DNA of 28,476 nucleotides from an uncultured bacterium (GCA_905216045.1 CAJMSL010000010.1:1-28476); one strand, 5' to 3'. Counted from the stretch's first letter, positions 8,636 through 16,325 are shown. Notes: generated by a model from the letters alone, not told the origin. Numbers and translations are program-made.

Positions 8636-9550
8636 TTACTCAGACCGATCAGCTTCGCGCGACACGGGAATGCGCAATCGAAGCAGCGAGCGCATCGCCT
8701 CTACCAGCACAAAGCCGGCGATGCCAACCGTGACCACAACGTCGAGCGGCGTATTCACAAACCACGGCAGCCCCATGAGATACGACCCGGCATTAAAGGC
8801 AAAGTGCAGCAGGATCGTGTAGCGGAGCTTTCCGGTGGTCACGAGCACCCAACCGAAGATGAGGCCGGCGGCACCCGCGTAGCAACCCTGTACCCAATTC
8901 ATGTGCATAAAACCGAAGATTGCCGCCTGCAGTACAATCGCCGCTGCGATACCCCACGCGCTTGGGGCCGCCCAGGGCACCATGGCGCCGCCCTGCGCGC
9001 TCGCACGACGCCGGCGCTTCCAGAGCGGACGGCACTGCGGGTTAAATGCTCGGAGCGAAAACTCAAAAATGATACCGCGCACCAGCAGCTCCTCGCAAAA
9101 CGGAGCGCCGATCACCGTGGTCAGGACGGCCAGATAGCTCGTTTCGCCCATGCCCGTCTCCTCGACAAGTTCGCTGTAATCGGCCGCCGCCTCGGGCAAC
9201 AGCGACAGCACAGCGTCGGTCACGTAGCCAACGACCACCTGCAGGGCAAGGCCGATCACGATAACGCAGGCGATGCGCCTCCATGCTTTGCCTGCTCCCC
9301 CGCCAAGCGGGCGCTCGCCCTGCCAGCGCGCCATAAACGAGCGCGGCCACAGATAACGCCACCACAGCAGTGCCATCTAAAACGACGCCATCTGCGCGGC
9401 AGCCTGAAGCAATTGAATATCGAGGTCGTCAATCGAAAAGCCCATGAACACCGACGCGACACCAAGGGCGGAAAACAAAACGACGCTCAGGGCAATATCG
9501 GCAGCGACGACGCCAAAACAGGCAAGCGCCCAAATCATCGCATTGAGCAT
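8636..9550 (-). pseudogene. CPBP-family intramembrane metalloprotease interrupted by an in-frame amber codon
   Basis: Read from ATG at 9550 (GGAGGAGG five bases upstream), codons for 57 residues of a membrane-anchored N-terminus are followed by TAG at 9377-9379. The same frame then continues directly with ATG at 9376 for 246 more residues. The downstream part carries the CPBP/Abi protease motifs: EELLVRG (Glu95, Glu96, Arg100 of that part), FGFMHMNW and HFAFNAGSY. The stop falls inside a hydrophobic stretch (LLQAAAQMASF, stop, MALLWW), and the ATG after it has no ribosome site. One nonsense mutation in a gene of about 304 codons is therefore the simplest reading. Alternatives are stop readthrough, reinitiation at the adjacent ATG, or a sequencing error. 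An intact protein would be a membrane protease of unknown target, possibly for bacteriocin immunity or prenyl-protein-type processing. Confidence 0.7.
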
Positions 9551-9566
9551 GCCAACCTCCTCCGTA

Positions 9567-9617
9567 CGACTAGTCATTGGGGACGTTCTTCAACGACTAG
9601 CTGTTGGGGACACTCTT
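9567..9617. repeat. Degenerate 24-bp direct repeat with TTGGGGAC core
   Basis: Two copies (9567-9590 and 9594-9617) share CGACTAG, then TTGGGGAC, then CTT, with 19 of 24 bases identical. The GACTAGTCA/TTGGGGAC combination resembles REP-like intergenic repeats. Such repeats are often linked to Y1 (RAYT) transposases, but none is present here, and the match is from memory only. The repeat overlaps the 3' end of the antitoxin gene. Confidence 0.6.
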
Positions 9618-9795
9618 TACCAAAAGCCCCGCTCGGCGAGATGTCGAACGGAAAGGTGCCGCAGCGATTGAAGGCGGCGATGAACATGCGGATGGCGTTG
9701 GACGGCGTGGTGCCCACGAGCTGGGTTGCCGCCGCGAAGGCCGCCTTTTCCTCGGGCAAGACCTTCGCGACAACCGGGGTCATGTGTTCTGCCAT
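9574..9795 (-). CDS. RelB/DinJ-type antitoxin, orphan
   Basis: This 73-aa protein reads like a RelB/DinJ family antitoxin. A short N-terminal strand (TPVVAKVLPEEKAAF) is followed by the ribbon-helix-helix-type VGTTPSNAIRMFIAAF and a GTFPFDIS tail. Such proteins bind DNA as dimers and neutralise a RelE/YafQ mRNA interferase. The ATG at 9795 has AGGAAG four bases upstream. No toxin reading frame follows: the gene runs into a direct repeat that encodes its last 14 or so residues (KECPQQLVVEERPQ), and the CPBP remnant comes next. It may be a relic of a toxin-antitoxin pair or a solitary regulator. Confidence 0.72.
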   Translation of the reverse strand: MAEHMTPVVAKVLPEEKAAFAAATQLVGTTPSNAIRMFIAAFNRCGTFPFDISPSGAFGKECPQQLVVEERPQ

Positions 9796-9907
9796 GGCGC
9801 TTCCTTTTTGAAACGACGGTGGTGCGGATGGATGCGGGCCACGCGGCTGGGCGACGGGCTGTGAAGGCAACCCGATTGGCCCGCATCTGGAGTTTGTTTC
9901 TGCGGCG

Positions 9908-9947
9908 TTGGTATTACTTGGTATTACTTGGTATTCCTAAGTATTAC
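9908..9947. repeat. 10-bp tandem repeat, four units
   Basis: Two identical TTGGTATTAC units are followed by TTGGTATTCC and TAAGTATTAC, each 10 bp and so about one helical turn apart. They lie 113 bases upstream of the antitoxin start. On the antitoxin's strand they read GTAATACCAA, with TAATAC resembling -10 hexamers. They could be stacked operator half-sites or a slippage tract. Confidence 0.75.
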
Positions 9948-9972
9948 CCAGCAGATAGAATACCACACCCGA

Positions 9973-10002
9973 CCCCATGGGGACGGAGGAAAACGAATCA
10001 TT
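9973..10002. repeat. Possible REP-like fragment with TGGGGAC
   Basis: CCCCATGGGG (9973-9982) followed by ACGGAGGAAAACGAATCATT carries the same TGGGGAC core as the pair at 9567-9617, so the antitoxin is flanked by this motif on both sides. The 19 bases just before the ABC transporter stop at 10021 hold nothing else, and I see no U-tract terminator for that operon. Confidence 0.35.
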
Positions 10003-10020
10003 TTGTTGCTCAGTTAGTAT

Positions 10021-11400
10021 TTAGAGCGTGATGATGTCCGAGATATTGAGGGCCCGAGCGTCAGCGGCATCGTGCGTGGCAAACAACAGCATACGGCCGT
10101 CGAGCAAGTCGAGCACGACCTCGGTGCATGCGTCGCGCGCAGCGATGTCTAGACCGGTAAAGGGCTCGTCCAGAATCACTGCGCCGCCCGGACACAGCAG
10201 GGCTCGGGCAATCTCGACGCGACGGCGCTGCCCGCCCGAGAGCTCGGCCACGCGGGCATGCACATCGATCCCCGGTACCAGCAGGCGCAACAAGGCAGCG
10301 GCACTCGAGGCATTCACGCGTGCATCGGCGCACACCAGCACGTTATCCAAAGCAGAGGCGTCCTCAACCAGGCGCGTATCCTGAAACACCATCGAGCACG
10401 GCGCGCACTCCCCCGCTGTCAACGAAAGCAGCGTCGACTTGCCCACGCCTGAAGCTCCCATCACGCAGATACGCCCGCCCGCGGGCACGTTGAGCACCAG
10501 CCCATCCAGCGCCGGAGCCCAGGGTGCCCGGTCGCCCACGGCGAGCGCAAGCTCCGCCGCAGCCCCGCCACCAGCAGAGCCGCCCGCACGCCCGCGCAGT
10601 CCATGCCCATGCGCCCGCACGGCCGCGCGCCACGCCACGGGTCCCGAAACCCGCAGCAGCCACACCAGCACGCGCTCACACGCCCACGAGGCGGCAACGA
10701 CCAGCACGGTCCACGCCAGCAAATCAGCCGTCTCAATCAAAAGCTTTGCCTGATAGATGCGCTCGCCCACGGTGCCCACCGCCATGCCGATCAGCTCGGC
10801 TGCCACGCCGGCCTTCCAGCTCATGCCGATCACGGCGCGGGCGCACGAAAGCACAAACGGCAGGACTTCGCGCCAGGTATGGGCGCAAAACAGGCGCCAG
10901 CCGCGCACGCCATGCAGACGGAACATCTGCTCCAGCGGTTTATTCACCTGTGCCAAGCCCTCGGCCAGCGAAAAATACACGCCCGGCAGCGCCATCAAAA
11001 AGACCGCGGCGATGCTCACGCGCGCCGATCCCAACCAAATAAGCAGCAGGACCACCACGCAGGCAACCGGCGTCGCCTTAACAAACGCAGGTGCCGGAGC
11101 CACCAGGCGCGCAGCCGCCCGCGCCCGAGACGAAATCCCGGCAGGCACGCCACCCCCCACCGCGGCAAGCGCCAGCCCGCCCAGTATCCGCGCGCCCGAG
11201 CCCACCAAAATCGCCCAGGTACCGCCATCGCACACCAGGCGCAGCAGCGCCAAGGCAACAGCACCCGGCCCCGGCAAGATCAGTGGCTGCGCCACCAGCA
11301 CCGCCGCGAAGACCCACACGGCAAGCCAAAAGGCGGCGACGGCACCTGCTGCCGCCACCGCCTTCATACGCTCTGTCATTTGTCGAGCAAACGCACGCAC
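10021..11400 (-). CDS. Fused ABC transporter permease-ATPase, NitT/TauT-like
   Basis: One 459-aa chain holds a complete importer. Residues 15-250 form a TauC/SsuC-like permease with about six membrane segments; AELIGMAVGTVGERIYQAK sits at the EAA-loop position. A Gly/Ala-rich linker (265-285) precedes a compact ATPase with Walker A GASGVGKS (315-322), Q-loop Gln340, signature LSGGQ (387-391), Walker B ILDEP (409-413) and switch His443. Walker A and the Q-loop are unusually close, so the usual beta-hairpin between them is shortened. The start is GTG at 11400, with GGAG six bases upstream overlapping the stop of the binding-protein gene three bases away. It is last in the operon with the lipoprotein, hydrogenase and flavoprotein. 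The substrate is unknown; aliphatic sulfonate, nitrate and pyrimidine-type ligands are the family's usual range. Confidence 0.85.
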   Translation of the reverse strand: MRAFARQMTERMKAVAAAGAVAAFWLAVWVFAAVLVAQPLILPGPGAVALALLRLVCDGGTWAILVGSGARILGGLALAAVGGGVPAGISSRARAAARLVAPAPAFVKATPVACVVVLLLIWLGSARVSIAAVFLMALPGVYFSLAEGLAQVNKPLEQMFRLHGVRGWRLFCAHTWREVLPFVLSCARAVIGMSWKAGVAAELIGMAVGTVGERIYQAKLLIETADLLAWTVLVVAASWACERVLVWLLRVSGPVAWRAAVRAHGHGLRGRAGGSAGGGAAAELALAVGDRAPWAPALDGLVLNVPAGGRICVMGASGVGKSTLLSLTAGECAPCSMVFQDTRLVEDASALDNVLVCADARVNASSAAALLRLLVPGIDVHARVAELSGGQRRRVEIARALLCPGGAVILDEPFTGLDIAARDACTEVVLDLLDGRMLLFATHDAADARALNISDIITL

Positions 11401-11403
11401 GGG

Positions 11404-12462
11404 CTACTCCATGTAGTAGAAATCATCAGCCGGGAGCTTACCGCCCACGGCGCTCACATCCGCATCGGCCAGCACCTGCAGGTACCCACCGAGCGCCGCC
11501 TTCATATCCTTGCCCGTCTGGCACACAAGCATGCACCCGGGGATCGCCTTCTCGGCGATCTTGGCGTTGTCCACGATGCCGACATCGACCACGGCCTGCG
11601 CCCAGTCTGCCGGCGCCGCATTGACAGCCTTAACGCTCACCGCATGGCGGCTCAAGAACTCCGCCACGGCCTCGGGATGTTCCTCGGCAAACGCGCGGCG
11701 CACCACGGTCACACCCGTCAGCAGGCGCGAACCCGTGTCACCTGCCAGCTCATCCCACACATCGGTCAGACTTACCGGCGCCGACAGCTTGCCTTCGCTC
11801 TTTGCGATGGCGGCGGTCTTGAACGGCTCCGGCAGCACGCCCACGGCGGACGGGTCGGCAAGCAGGGCCGACAGCACCTCGGTGGGCTCGCTCTTAAACT
11901 CGAGCGTCACCTGGCCGGTCAGGCCCGCGCGCTCCAGCAGGAAGTTCATGACGTACTCTGGCGTGGTGCCCTTGCCCGTCATGTAGACGGTGCGACCCGC
12001 CAGATCGCCAAACGAGGCCACATTCGCGTCGCCCGTCACAACGTTCAGCACACCCAGCGTGTTGATGTCGATGACCTGCACCGCGCCCTCGGTCTTGTTG
12101 TAGAGTACGCTCGCCACGTTGGCGGGTACCAGGGCAATGTCGATATCGCCCTGAATGACCTTGGGCACAATCTCATCGGCGGCAGTATTCATCGCAAAGT
12201 CGAACTCATTGTCCGTCTCGCCATCGGCCGCCCGGTCCATAAACTGCACCAGACCAATCGAGGTCGGCCCCTTGAGCGAGGCGACGTGCACCTCGACCGG
12301 CTCGGCAGTGGCACCGTCGGCGGCAGGCCCGGCAGCCGAACCCGCGGCGAACCCGGCACCGGCAGCCCCGCCGCCACAGCCCGCGAGCGCAAGCGACAGG
12401 GCGCCCGCGGCGAGCGCCGAGGCAAACCCCCGGCGCGACATCTCAAAATCAAACGCGCGCAT
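11404..12462 (-). CDS. ABC transporter substrate-binding lipoprotein (NMT1/SsuA-like), probable Tat export
   Basis: This 352-aa protein starts with a signal containing the twin arginine SRRGF and a lipobox LAGC (Cys29). It is likely exported by Tat and anchored to the outer face of the membrane. The mature part has a two-lobe binding-protein fold by sequence pattern: VASLKGPTSIGLVQFMD, ADEIVPKVIQGDIDIALVPANVA and GVLPEPFKTAAI are typical of the NMT1/SsuA group. It should feed the fused permease-ATPase encoded three bases downstream. Its own start at 12462 lies two bases from the hydrogenase stop, with GAGGGG about 11 bases upstream. The frame is open beyond the ATG, but that part overlaps the hydrogenase gene. 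The ligand cannot be read from sequence. Confidence 0.85.
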   Translation of the reverse strand: MRAFDFEMSRRGFASALAAGALSLALAGCGGGAAGAGFAAGSAAGPAADGATAEPVEVHVASLKGPTSIGLVQFMDRAADGETDNEFDFAMNTAADEIVPKVIQGDIDIALVPANVASVLYNKTEGAVQVIDINTLGVLNVVTGDANVASFGDLAGRTVYMTGKGTTPEYVMNFLLERAGLTGQVTLEFKSEPTEVLSALLADPSAVGVLPEPFKTAAIAKSEGKLSAPVSLTDVWDELAGDTGSRLLTGVTVVRRAFAEEHPEAVAEFLSRHAVSVKAVNAAPADWAQAVVDVGIVDNAKIAEKAIPGCMLVCQTGKDMKAALGGYLQVLADADVSAVGGKLPADDFYYME

Positions 12463-12464
12463 CG

Positions 12465-14276
12465 CTAGTACGTCCCCTCGTTGGGCATCGTCCATGCGTG
12501 ATGGTCGGTATGCAGCAGCTCCTCGGCCAGCGGCGAGAGCGGCTCGCCCAAGAACTCGCGGTAGCACGCCTGGACATCGGGATTCTCGTGCGAGAAGCGA
12601 ATGTCCGCAGCGGCATCCAGGCCCCAGAGCACCTGGCCACGCTCGGCTGCCAGCTCGCAGCCGTCGTGGATGGGCTGACCGCCGCCACCGACGCAGCCGC
12701 CCGGGCACGCCATGACCTCAACGAAGTCATAGCTCGCACGGCCGTCGCGAATCGCGTCGAGCAGACGGGCGGCGTTGCCCAGCCCGTGCGCCACGGCGAC
12801 GCGCACCCCGGTGCCATCGATATCGGCCACGGCTTCCTTCCAGCCGTCCAGCCCGCGCACATCGGTAAAGAAATCGGCATCGGGGTTCTTGCCCGTCACC
12901 AGGTAATAGGCCGAGCGCACGGCGGCCTCCATCACGCCGCCCGTGGCGCCAAAGATCACACCCGCGCCCGTGCCAAAGCCCAGCGGCGTGTCGAGCGGCT
13001 CCTCGACCAACGTGTCCACGCTCACGTGGTTCGCGCGGATCATACGTACCATCTCGCGCACCGTCAGCGCAACGTCCACATCGGGCGTGCCGTCCTCGCC
13101 CACCATGCTCGGCAGCGCGCACTCGGCCTTCTTGGCCGTGCACGGCATCACGGACACCACAAACAGACGCTCGGGCTCCACGCCCAGCACCTTGGCGTAG
13201 TAGGTCTTGGCGATGGCGCCAAACATCTGCTGCGGCGACTTTGACGTAGACAGGCTGTCGACAAACTCGGGGTAACGCGCCTTCACAAAGCGCACCCAGC
13301 CCGGGCAGCAGCTCGTGAACATGGGCCAGCCACGGCTGTCGCCCTCGCCCTTGGCGGCCTTACCCAGGCGCTCGAGCAGCTCGGAGCCCTCCTCCATAAT
13401 GGTGAGGTCGGCCGAGAAATCGGTGTCGAACACGTACTCAAAGCCAACGCGGCGCAGCGCACAGGCCAAGCGCTCAACGGTGGCCTCCTCGCGAGATATG
13501 CCGAGTTCCTCTCCCCAGGCGCTACGCACGGCCGGCGCAATCTGCACCAGCACGATCTTGTCGGGATCGGCGATGGCGTCGAACACGGTCTCGGTATCGT
13601 CACGCTCGCGCAGGGCGCCCGTCGGGCAATGCGTGATGCACTGGCCGCACGCGACGCAATCGGTCTTGCCGATCGGCGCACGCCCGCGGGTGCCCACGGC
13701 GGTATGCGTGGCGCGGTTGGTCAGGTCCCAAATCCCTAAGCCCTGCACGCTCTCGCACACCTTGATGCAGCGCATGCATTTAATGCACTTGTCGTTATCG
13801 CGAATGATGGGGAAATCGAAGTCCCAGCCCTCGCGCGCCAGGTGCTGCTCGTACGGCAAATAGAAGATGCCCAGGTCGTTGGCGATGGTCTGCAGGTTGC
13901 AGTTACCACTGCGCACGCAACTCGTACAGCGCGAGTCGTGCTGGGACAGCAGCAGCTGCACGTTGGTGCGACGCGCCTCGCGGGCCTTGGGGCTGTTGGT
14001 GCGGACTACCATGCCGTCGAGCACGTAGTTGTTGCAGGCGGCAACCAGCTGGTCGCAGCCCTCAACCTCGACCACGCACACGCGGCAACCGCCGATCTCG
14101 TTTAGATCGCGCAGGTAGCACAGGGTGGGAATCTGGATGCCGACGGACTTGGCCGCATCCAGGATCGTGGTGTGCTCGGGCACCACGACCTCGCAATTAT
14201 CGATAGTGAGCTTGACCATGTTGTGCGCTCCGTTTTCGCTGTTGTCGCTGACAGTGGTTTTGTTGGGCACTACCAT
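12465..14276 (-). CDS. hydA: [FeFe]-hydrogenase catalytic subunit, group A
   Basis: This 603-aa cytoplasmic enzyme reduces protons to H2 or oxidises H2. In order: a plant-type [2Fe-2S] domain (Cys53, 64, 67, 81), a His-Cys cluster site (His113, Cys117, 120, 126), two [4Fe-4S] clusters (Cys164-174 and Cys207-217), and the H-cluster domain. The H-cluster motifs are TSCCPGW (Cys323; Cys324 the likely proton relay), VMPCTAKK (Cys379) and ACPGGCVGGGG (Cys524, Cys528), all intact. ATG at 14276 overlaps the stop of the upstream flavoprotein (ATGGTAG) and has GGGAGG eight bases upstream. ATG at 14219, which starts at the conserved MVKLTIDN and has GGAG eight bases upstream, is a good alternative (584 aa). 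No HydEFG maturases are in the window. Confidence 0.95.
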   Translation of the reverse strand: MVVPNKTTVSDNSENGAHNMVKLTIDNCEVVVPEHTTILDAAKSVGIQIPTLCYLRDLNEIGGCRVCVVEVEGCDQLVAACNNYVLDGMVVRTNSPKAREARRTNVQLLLSQHDSRCTSCVRSGNCNLQTIANDLGIFYLPYEQHLAREGWDFDFPIIRDNDKCIKCMRCIKVCESVQGLGIWDLTNRATHTAVGTRGRAPIGKTDCVACGQCITHCPTGALRERDDTETVFDAIADPDKIVLVQIAPAVRSAWGEELGISREEATVERLACALRRVGFEYVFDTDFSADLTIMEEGSELLERLGKAAKGEGDSRGWPMFTSCCPGWVRFVKARYPEFVDSLSTSKSPQQMFGAIAKTYYAKVLGVEPERLFVVSVMPCTAKKAECALPSMVGEDGTPDVDVALTVREMVRMIRANHVSVDTLVEEPLDTPLGFGTGAGVIFGATGGVMEAAVRSAYYLVTGKNPDADFFTDVRGLDGWKEAVADIDGTGVRVAVAHGLGNAARLLDAIRDGRASYDFVEVMACPGGCVGGGGQPIHDGCELAAERGQVLWGLDAAADIRFSHENPDVQACYREFLGEPLSPLAEELLHTDHHAWTMPNEGTY

Positions 14277-16102
14277 TCCAGGTTCCTCCCTCCGCGGAAC
14301 GCGCCAAATCCAAAGTGGTCGCAACGCAGGCAGCGGCTTGCCTCCTGGCGTGCCTCCTCCTCGGTGAGGCCCTGCTCGACCAGATTCCAATCGTGGATGC
14401 GCTCGCCAGCCTCGCGCTCGCCCAGCTCGCAGCGGCCGCACTCGTGCTTGCCCTTAAACTGCACGGTCGGCAGCTCAACGTCGAGCTTGATCTTGTGGTC
14501 GAAGCCCAGGTAGCGGTCGATATTTGCCGAAGCCACGCGGCCGGCGTTGATGGCACGGATGACGGTGGCGGGACCGGTCTGGCAGTCGCCGCCGCTAAAG
14601 AGACCGTCGAAGTTAGGCACGGCGCCATCCGAATCGGTGACCACGCAGCCCCACTTACAGGCGACGCCCATGTCCTCAAACGGCTTGGAATCGATGTCCT
14701 GGCCAATGGCCACAAACACGCGCTCGCAGGGAATGACGCGCTCGGACGTGGCGGCGGCACGCGGGGCCGGGCGCCCACGACGGGGCTCGCCGATAATCTG
14801 CGGCTGCACGCGCAGGCCAGTCACGCGGCCTTCCTCACCCGTCTCGATAGCGAGCGGGGCCGTGAGCTCCAGAACCTCGCAGCCCTCGGCCTGGGCGCCG
14901 GCAATCTCGGCATCCTGGGCCGTCATATCGCAGATGCGACGGCGGTAGACGATGCTCACCTTTTCGGCACCGCAGCGCACGGCGGAGCGCGCCACGTCCA
15001 TGGCCACATTGCCGCCGCCGATGACGCACACGCGCTGGCCGCTCAGGTCGGGCAGCTCGTCGTCGCCGATGGCGCGCAGCATCTTGACGGCCGACTCCAC
15101 GCCGAGCGCCTCTTCGCCCGGAAGGCCGAGCTTCTTATCGCTGTGGGCACCAATGGCCAGGTAGACGGCATCGAACTCGTCGCGCAGGCGGGCAAGTTCC
15201 TCGCCATTGACGGAGTGGTCGAGCTCCACGTCGATGCCGGCGCTCAAGATCCAGTCAATCTCGGCCTGCAGGCGCTCGCGCGGCAGACGGTAGCTGGGAA
15301 TGCCATAGCGCAGCATGCCGCCCAGGTGGTGGCGCTGCTCAAAGATGGTCACCTTATGGCCCATCACGGCCAGGTAGTAGGCGCAGGAAAGGCCAGCCGG
15401 GCCGCCGCCGATCACGGCGATGCGCTTACCGGTGTTGTCGGCCACGCTGGGCTTGTAATCGTTGAGGTCGCTGTGCTCAACGGCAAAACGCTTGAGGGCG
15501 AGGATGTTCATGGGATCGTCGACCATGCCGCGACGGCAGTGCATCTCGCAGGGATGCTCGCACACCAGGCCGCAAACGAGCGGCAGCGGGTTGTTCTTGC
15601 GGATGACCTTGACGGCATCGGCATAGCGGCCGGCCTCGACCAGCGAAATGTAACCGGGAATGTCGACGTGCGCCGGGCAGCCCGAGACGCACGGGACGCG
15701 GGCCTCGCGGTCAAAGCCACAGGAGTGCTCGCGGATGTGGTGTTCAAAATCGTCGCGAAAACCGCGGATAGCCGTAAGCGCCATGGCACCGGCCTCGTAA
15801 CCGATGGCGCAGTCGCTCGAAAGATAGATGGTGCGGGCAGTGCGCTCAATCAAGTTGAGCGTGGACTCGTCGGCGCGGCCCTCGAGCACATCGGCGAGCA
15901 GGTCGCTCAGCGCGCTCAGGCCCACGCGGCAGGGCGTGCATTTGCCGCAGCTCTGGGTGGAGCACAGGTTGACGAGCGCCGCCGTAAACTCGACGGGGCA
16001 CGGGGCGAGCGAGCTCACCGCCAGACGGCGTCCAAGCGCATCGTGCAGGTCGTCCATGACGGCCTGAGCGTGGCTGCGTTCCATTACGTGCAGTCGTGCC
16101 AT
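14270..16102 (-). CDS. SfrB/GltD-like flavoprotein with N-terminal NuoF-type Fe-S domain
   Basis: This 610-aa protein is the probable pyridine-nucleotide partner of the hydrogenase. Residues 40-125 resemble the C-terminal Fe-S domain of NuoF (CGKCTPCR with Cys52, 55, 58 and a distal Cys98). The rest is a GltD/NfnB-type FAD oxidoreductase: cluster cysteines at 138, 142, 177, 181, 185 and 189, FAD motif GGGPAG (232-237) and second nucleotide motif VIGGGNVAMD (about 360-369). A short C-terminal part adds ECGRC and CLRCD. The NuoF FMN/NADH domain is absent, as is any NuoE. This arrangement matches SfrB-like proteins and the accessory flavoprotein of some hydrogenases; NAD versus NADP use is undetermined. 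ATG at 16102 has GAGGGG five bases upstream and is preferred to 16117. It is first in the four-gene operon. Confidence 0.88.
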   Translation of the reverse strand: MARLHVMERSHAQAVMDDLHDALGRRLAVSSLAPCPVEFTAALVNLCSTQSCGKCTPCRVGLSALSDLLADVLEGRADESTLNLIERTARTIYLSSDCAIGYEAGAMALTAIRGFRDDFEHHIREHSCGFDREARVPCVSGCPAHVDIPGYISLVEAGRYADAVKVIRKNNPLPLVCGLVCEHPCEMHCRRGMVDDPMNILALKRFAVEHSDLNDYKPSVADNTGKRIAVIGGGPAGLSCAYYLAVMGHKVTIFEQRHHLGGMLRYGIPSYRLPRERLQAEIDWILSAGIDVELDHSVNGEELARLRDEFDAVYLAIGAHSDKKLGLPGEEALGVESAVKMLRAIGDDELPDLSGQRVCVIGGGNVAMDVARSAVRCGAEKVSIVYRRRICDMTAQDAEIAGAQAEGCEVLELTAPLAIETGEEGRVTGLRVQPQIIGEPRRGRPAPRAAATSERVIPCERVFVAIGQDIDSKPFEDMGVACKWGCVVTDSDGAVPNFDGLFSGGDCQTGPATVIRAINAGRVASANIDRYLGFDHKIKLDVELPTVQFKGKHECGRCELGEREAGERIHDWNLVEQGLTEEEARQEASRCLRCDHFGFGAFRGGRNLEW

Positions 16103-16217
16103 AAGATCCCCTCTCATGCGGCAGCCCGGAGGCGAGGCCGGGCGAAATTGCTACACGCACAACACTGACCTATAAAGTTGTTAGGCCTCCACGCAGTTCG
16201 GCAGGCGGTATGAAATG

Positions 16218-16233
16218 TCACCATCAGCGGTGA
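16218..16233. promoter_or_regulatory. Palindrome upstream of the hydrogenase operon
   Basis: TCACC-N6-GGTGA lies about 115 bases before the flavoprotein start, in the 256-base gap that otherwise holds only the neighbouring terminator. It has operator-like geometry. It does not match FNR (TTGAT-N4-ATCAA) or Rex sites. I could not place a convincing -35/-10 pair beside it. Confidence 0.4.
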
Positions 16234-16289
16234 AAATGAACATTATCGCAGATAAATGCCATATTTGATAAAACGCGTTACCAAACGAC

Positions 16290-16325
16290 AATGCCCCGCC
16301 CACGCAATCACGTGGGCGGGGCATT
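16290..16325 (-). terminator. Hairpin terminator of the GH4 gene
   Basis: A perfect 15-bp stem (16290-16304 with 16311-16325, AATGCCCCGCCCACG and its complement) has a six-base loop and lies about 35 bases past the GH4 stop. The minus-strand tail GTCGTTTGG is only weakly U-rich. Confidence 0.7.

Noticed and set aside
8636..9376. Separate intact 246-residue CPBP gene
   Set aside because: The ATG directly follows an in-frame TAG and lacks a ribosome site. A split gene fits better, although reinitiation is possible.
9908..9947. Short CRISPR-like array
   Set aside because: The units are 10 bp with no spacers and no cas genes nearby, so this is a simple tandem repeat.
10603..12468. Plus-strand open frame of 621 codons rich in His, Arg and Gln
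   Set aside because: The composition is a typical GC-rich shadow. It lies opposite the ABC permease and binding-protein genes, both with intact motifs.
14315..16168. Plus-strand open frame of 617 codons
   Set aside because: It is antisense to the flavoprotein gene, which has clear Fe-S and FAD motifs. High GC makes long antisense frames common here; the shadow has no domain or ribosome site.
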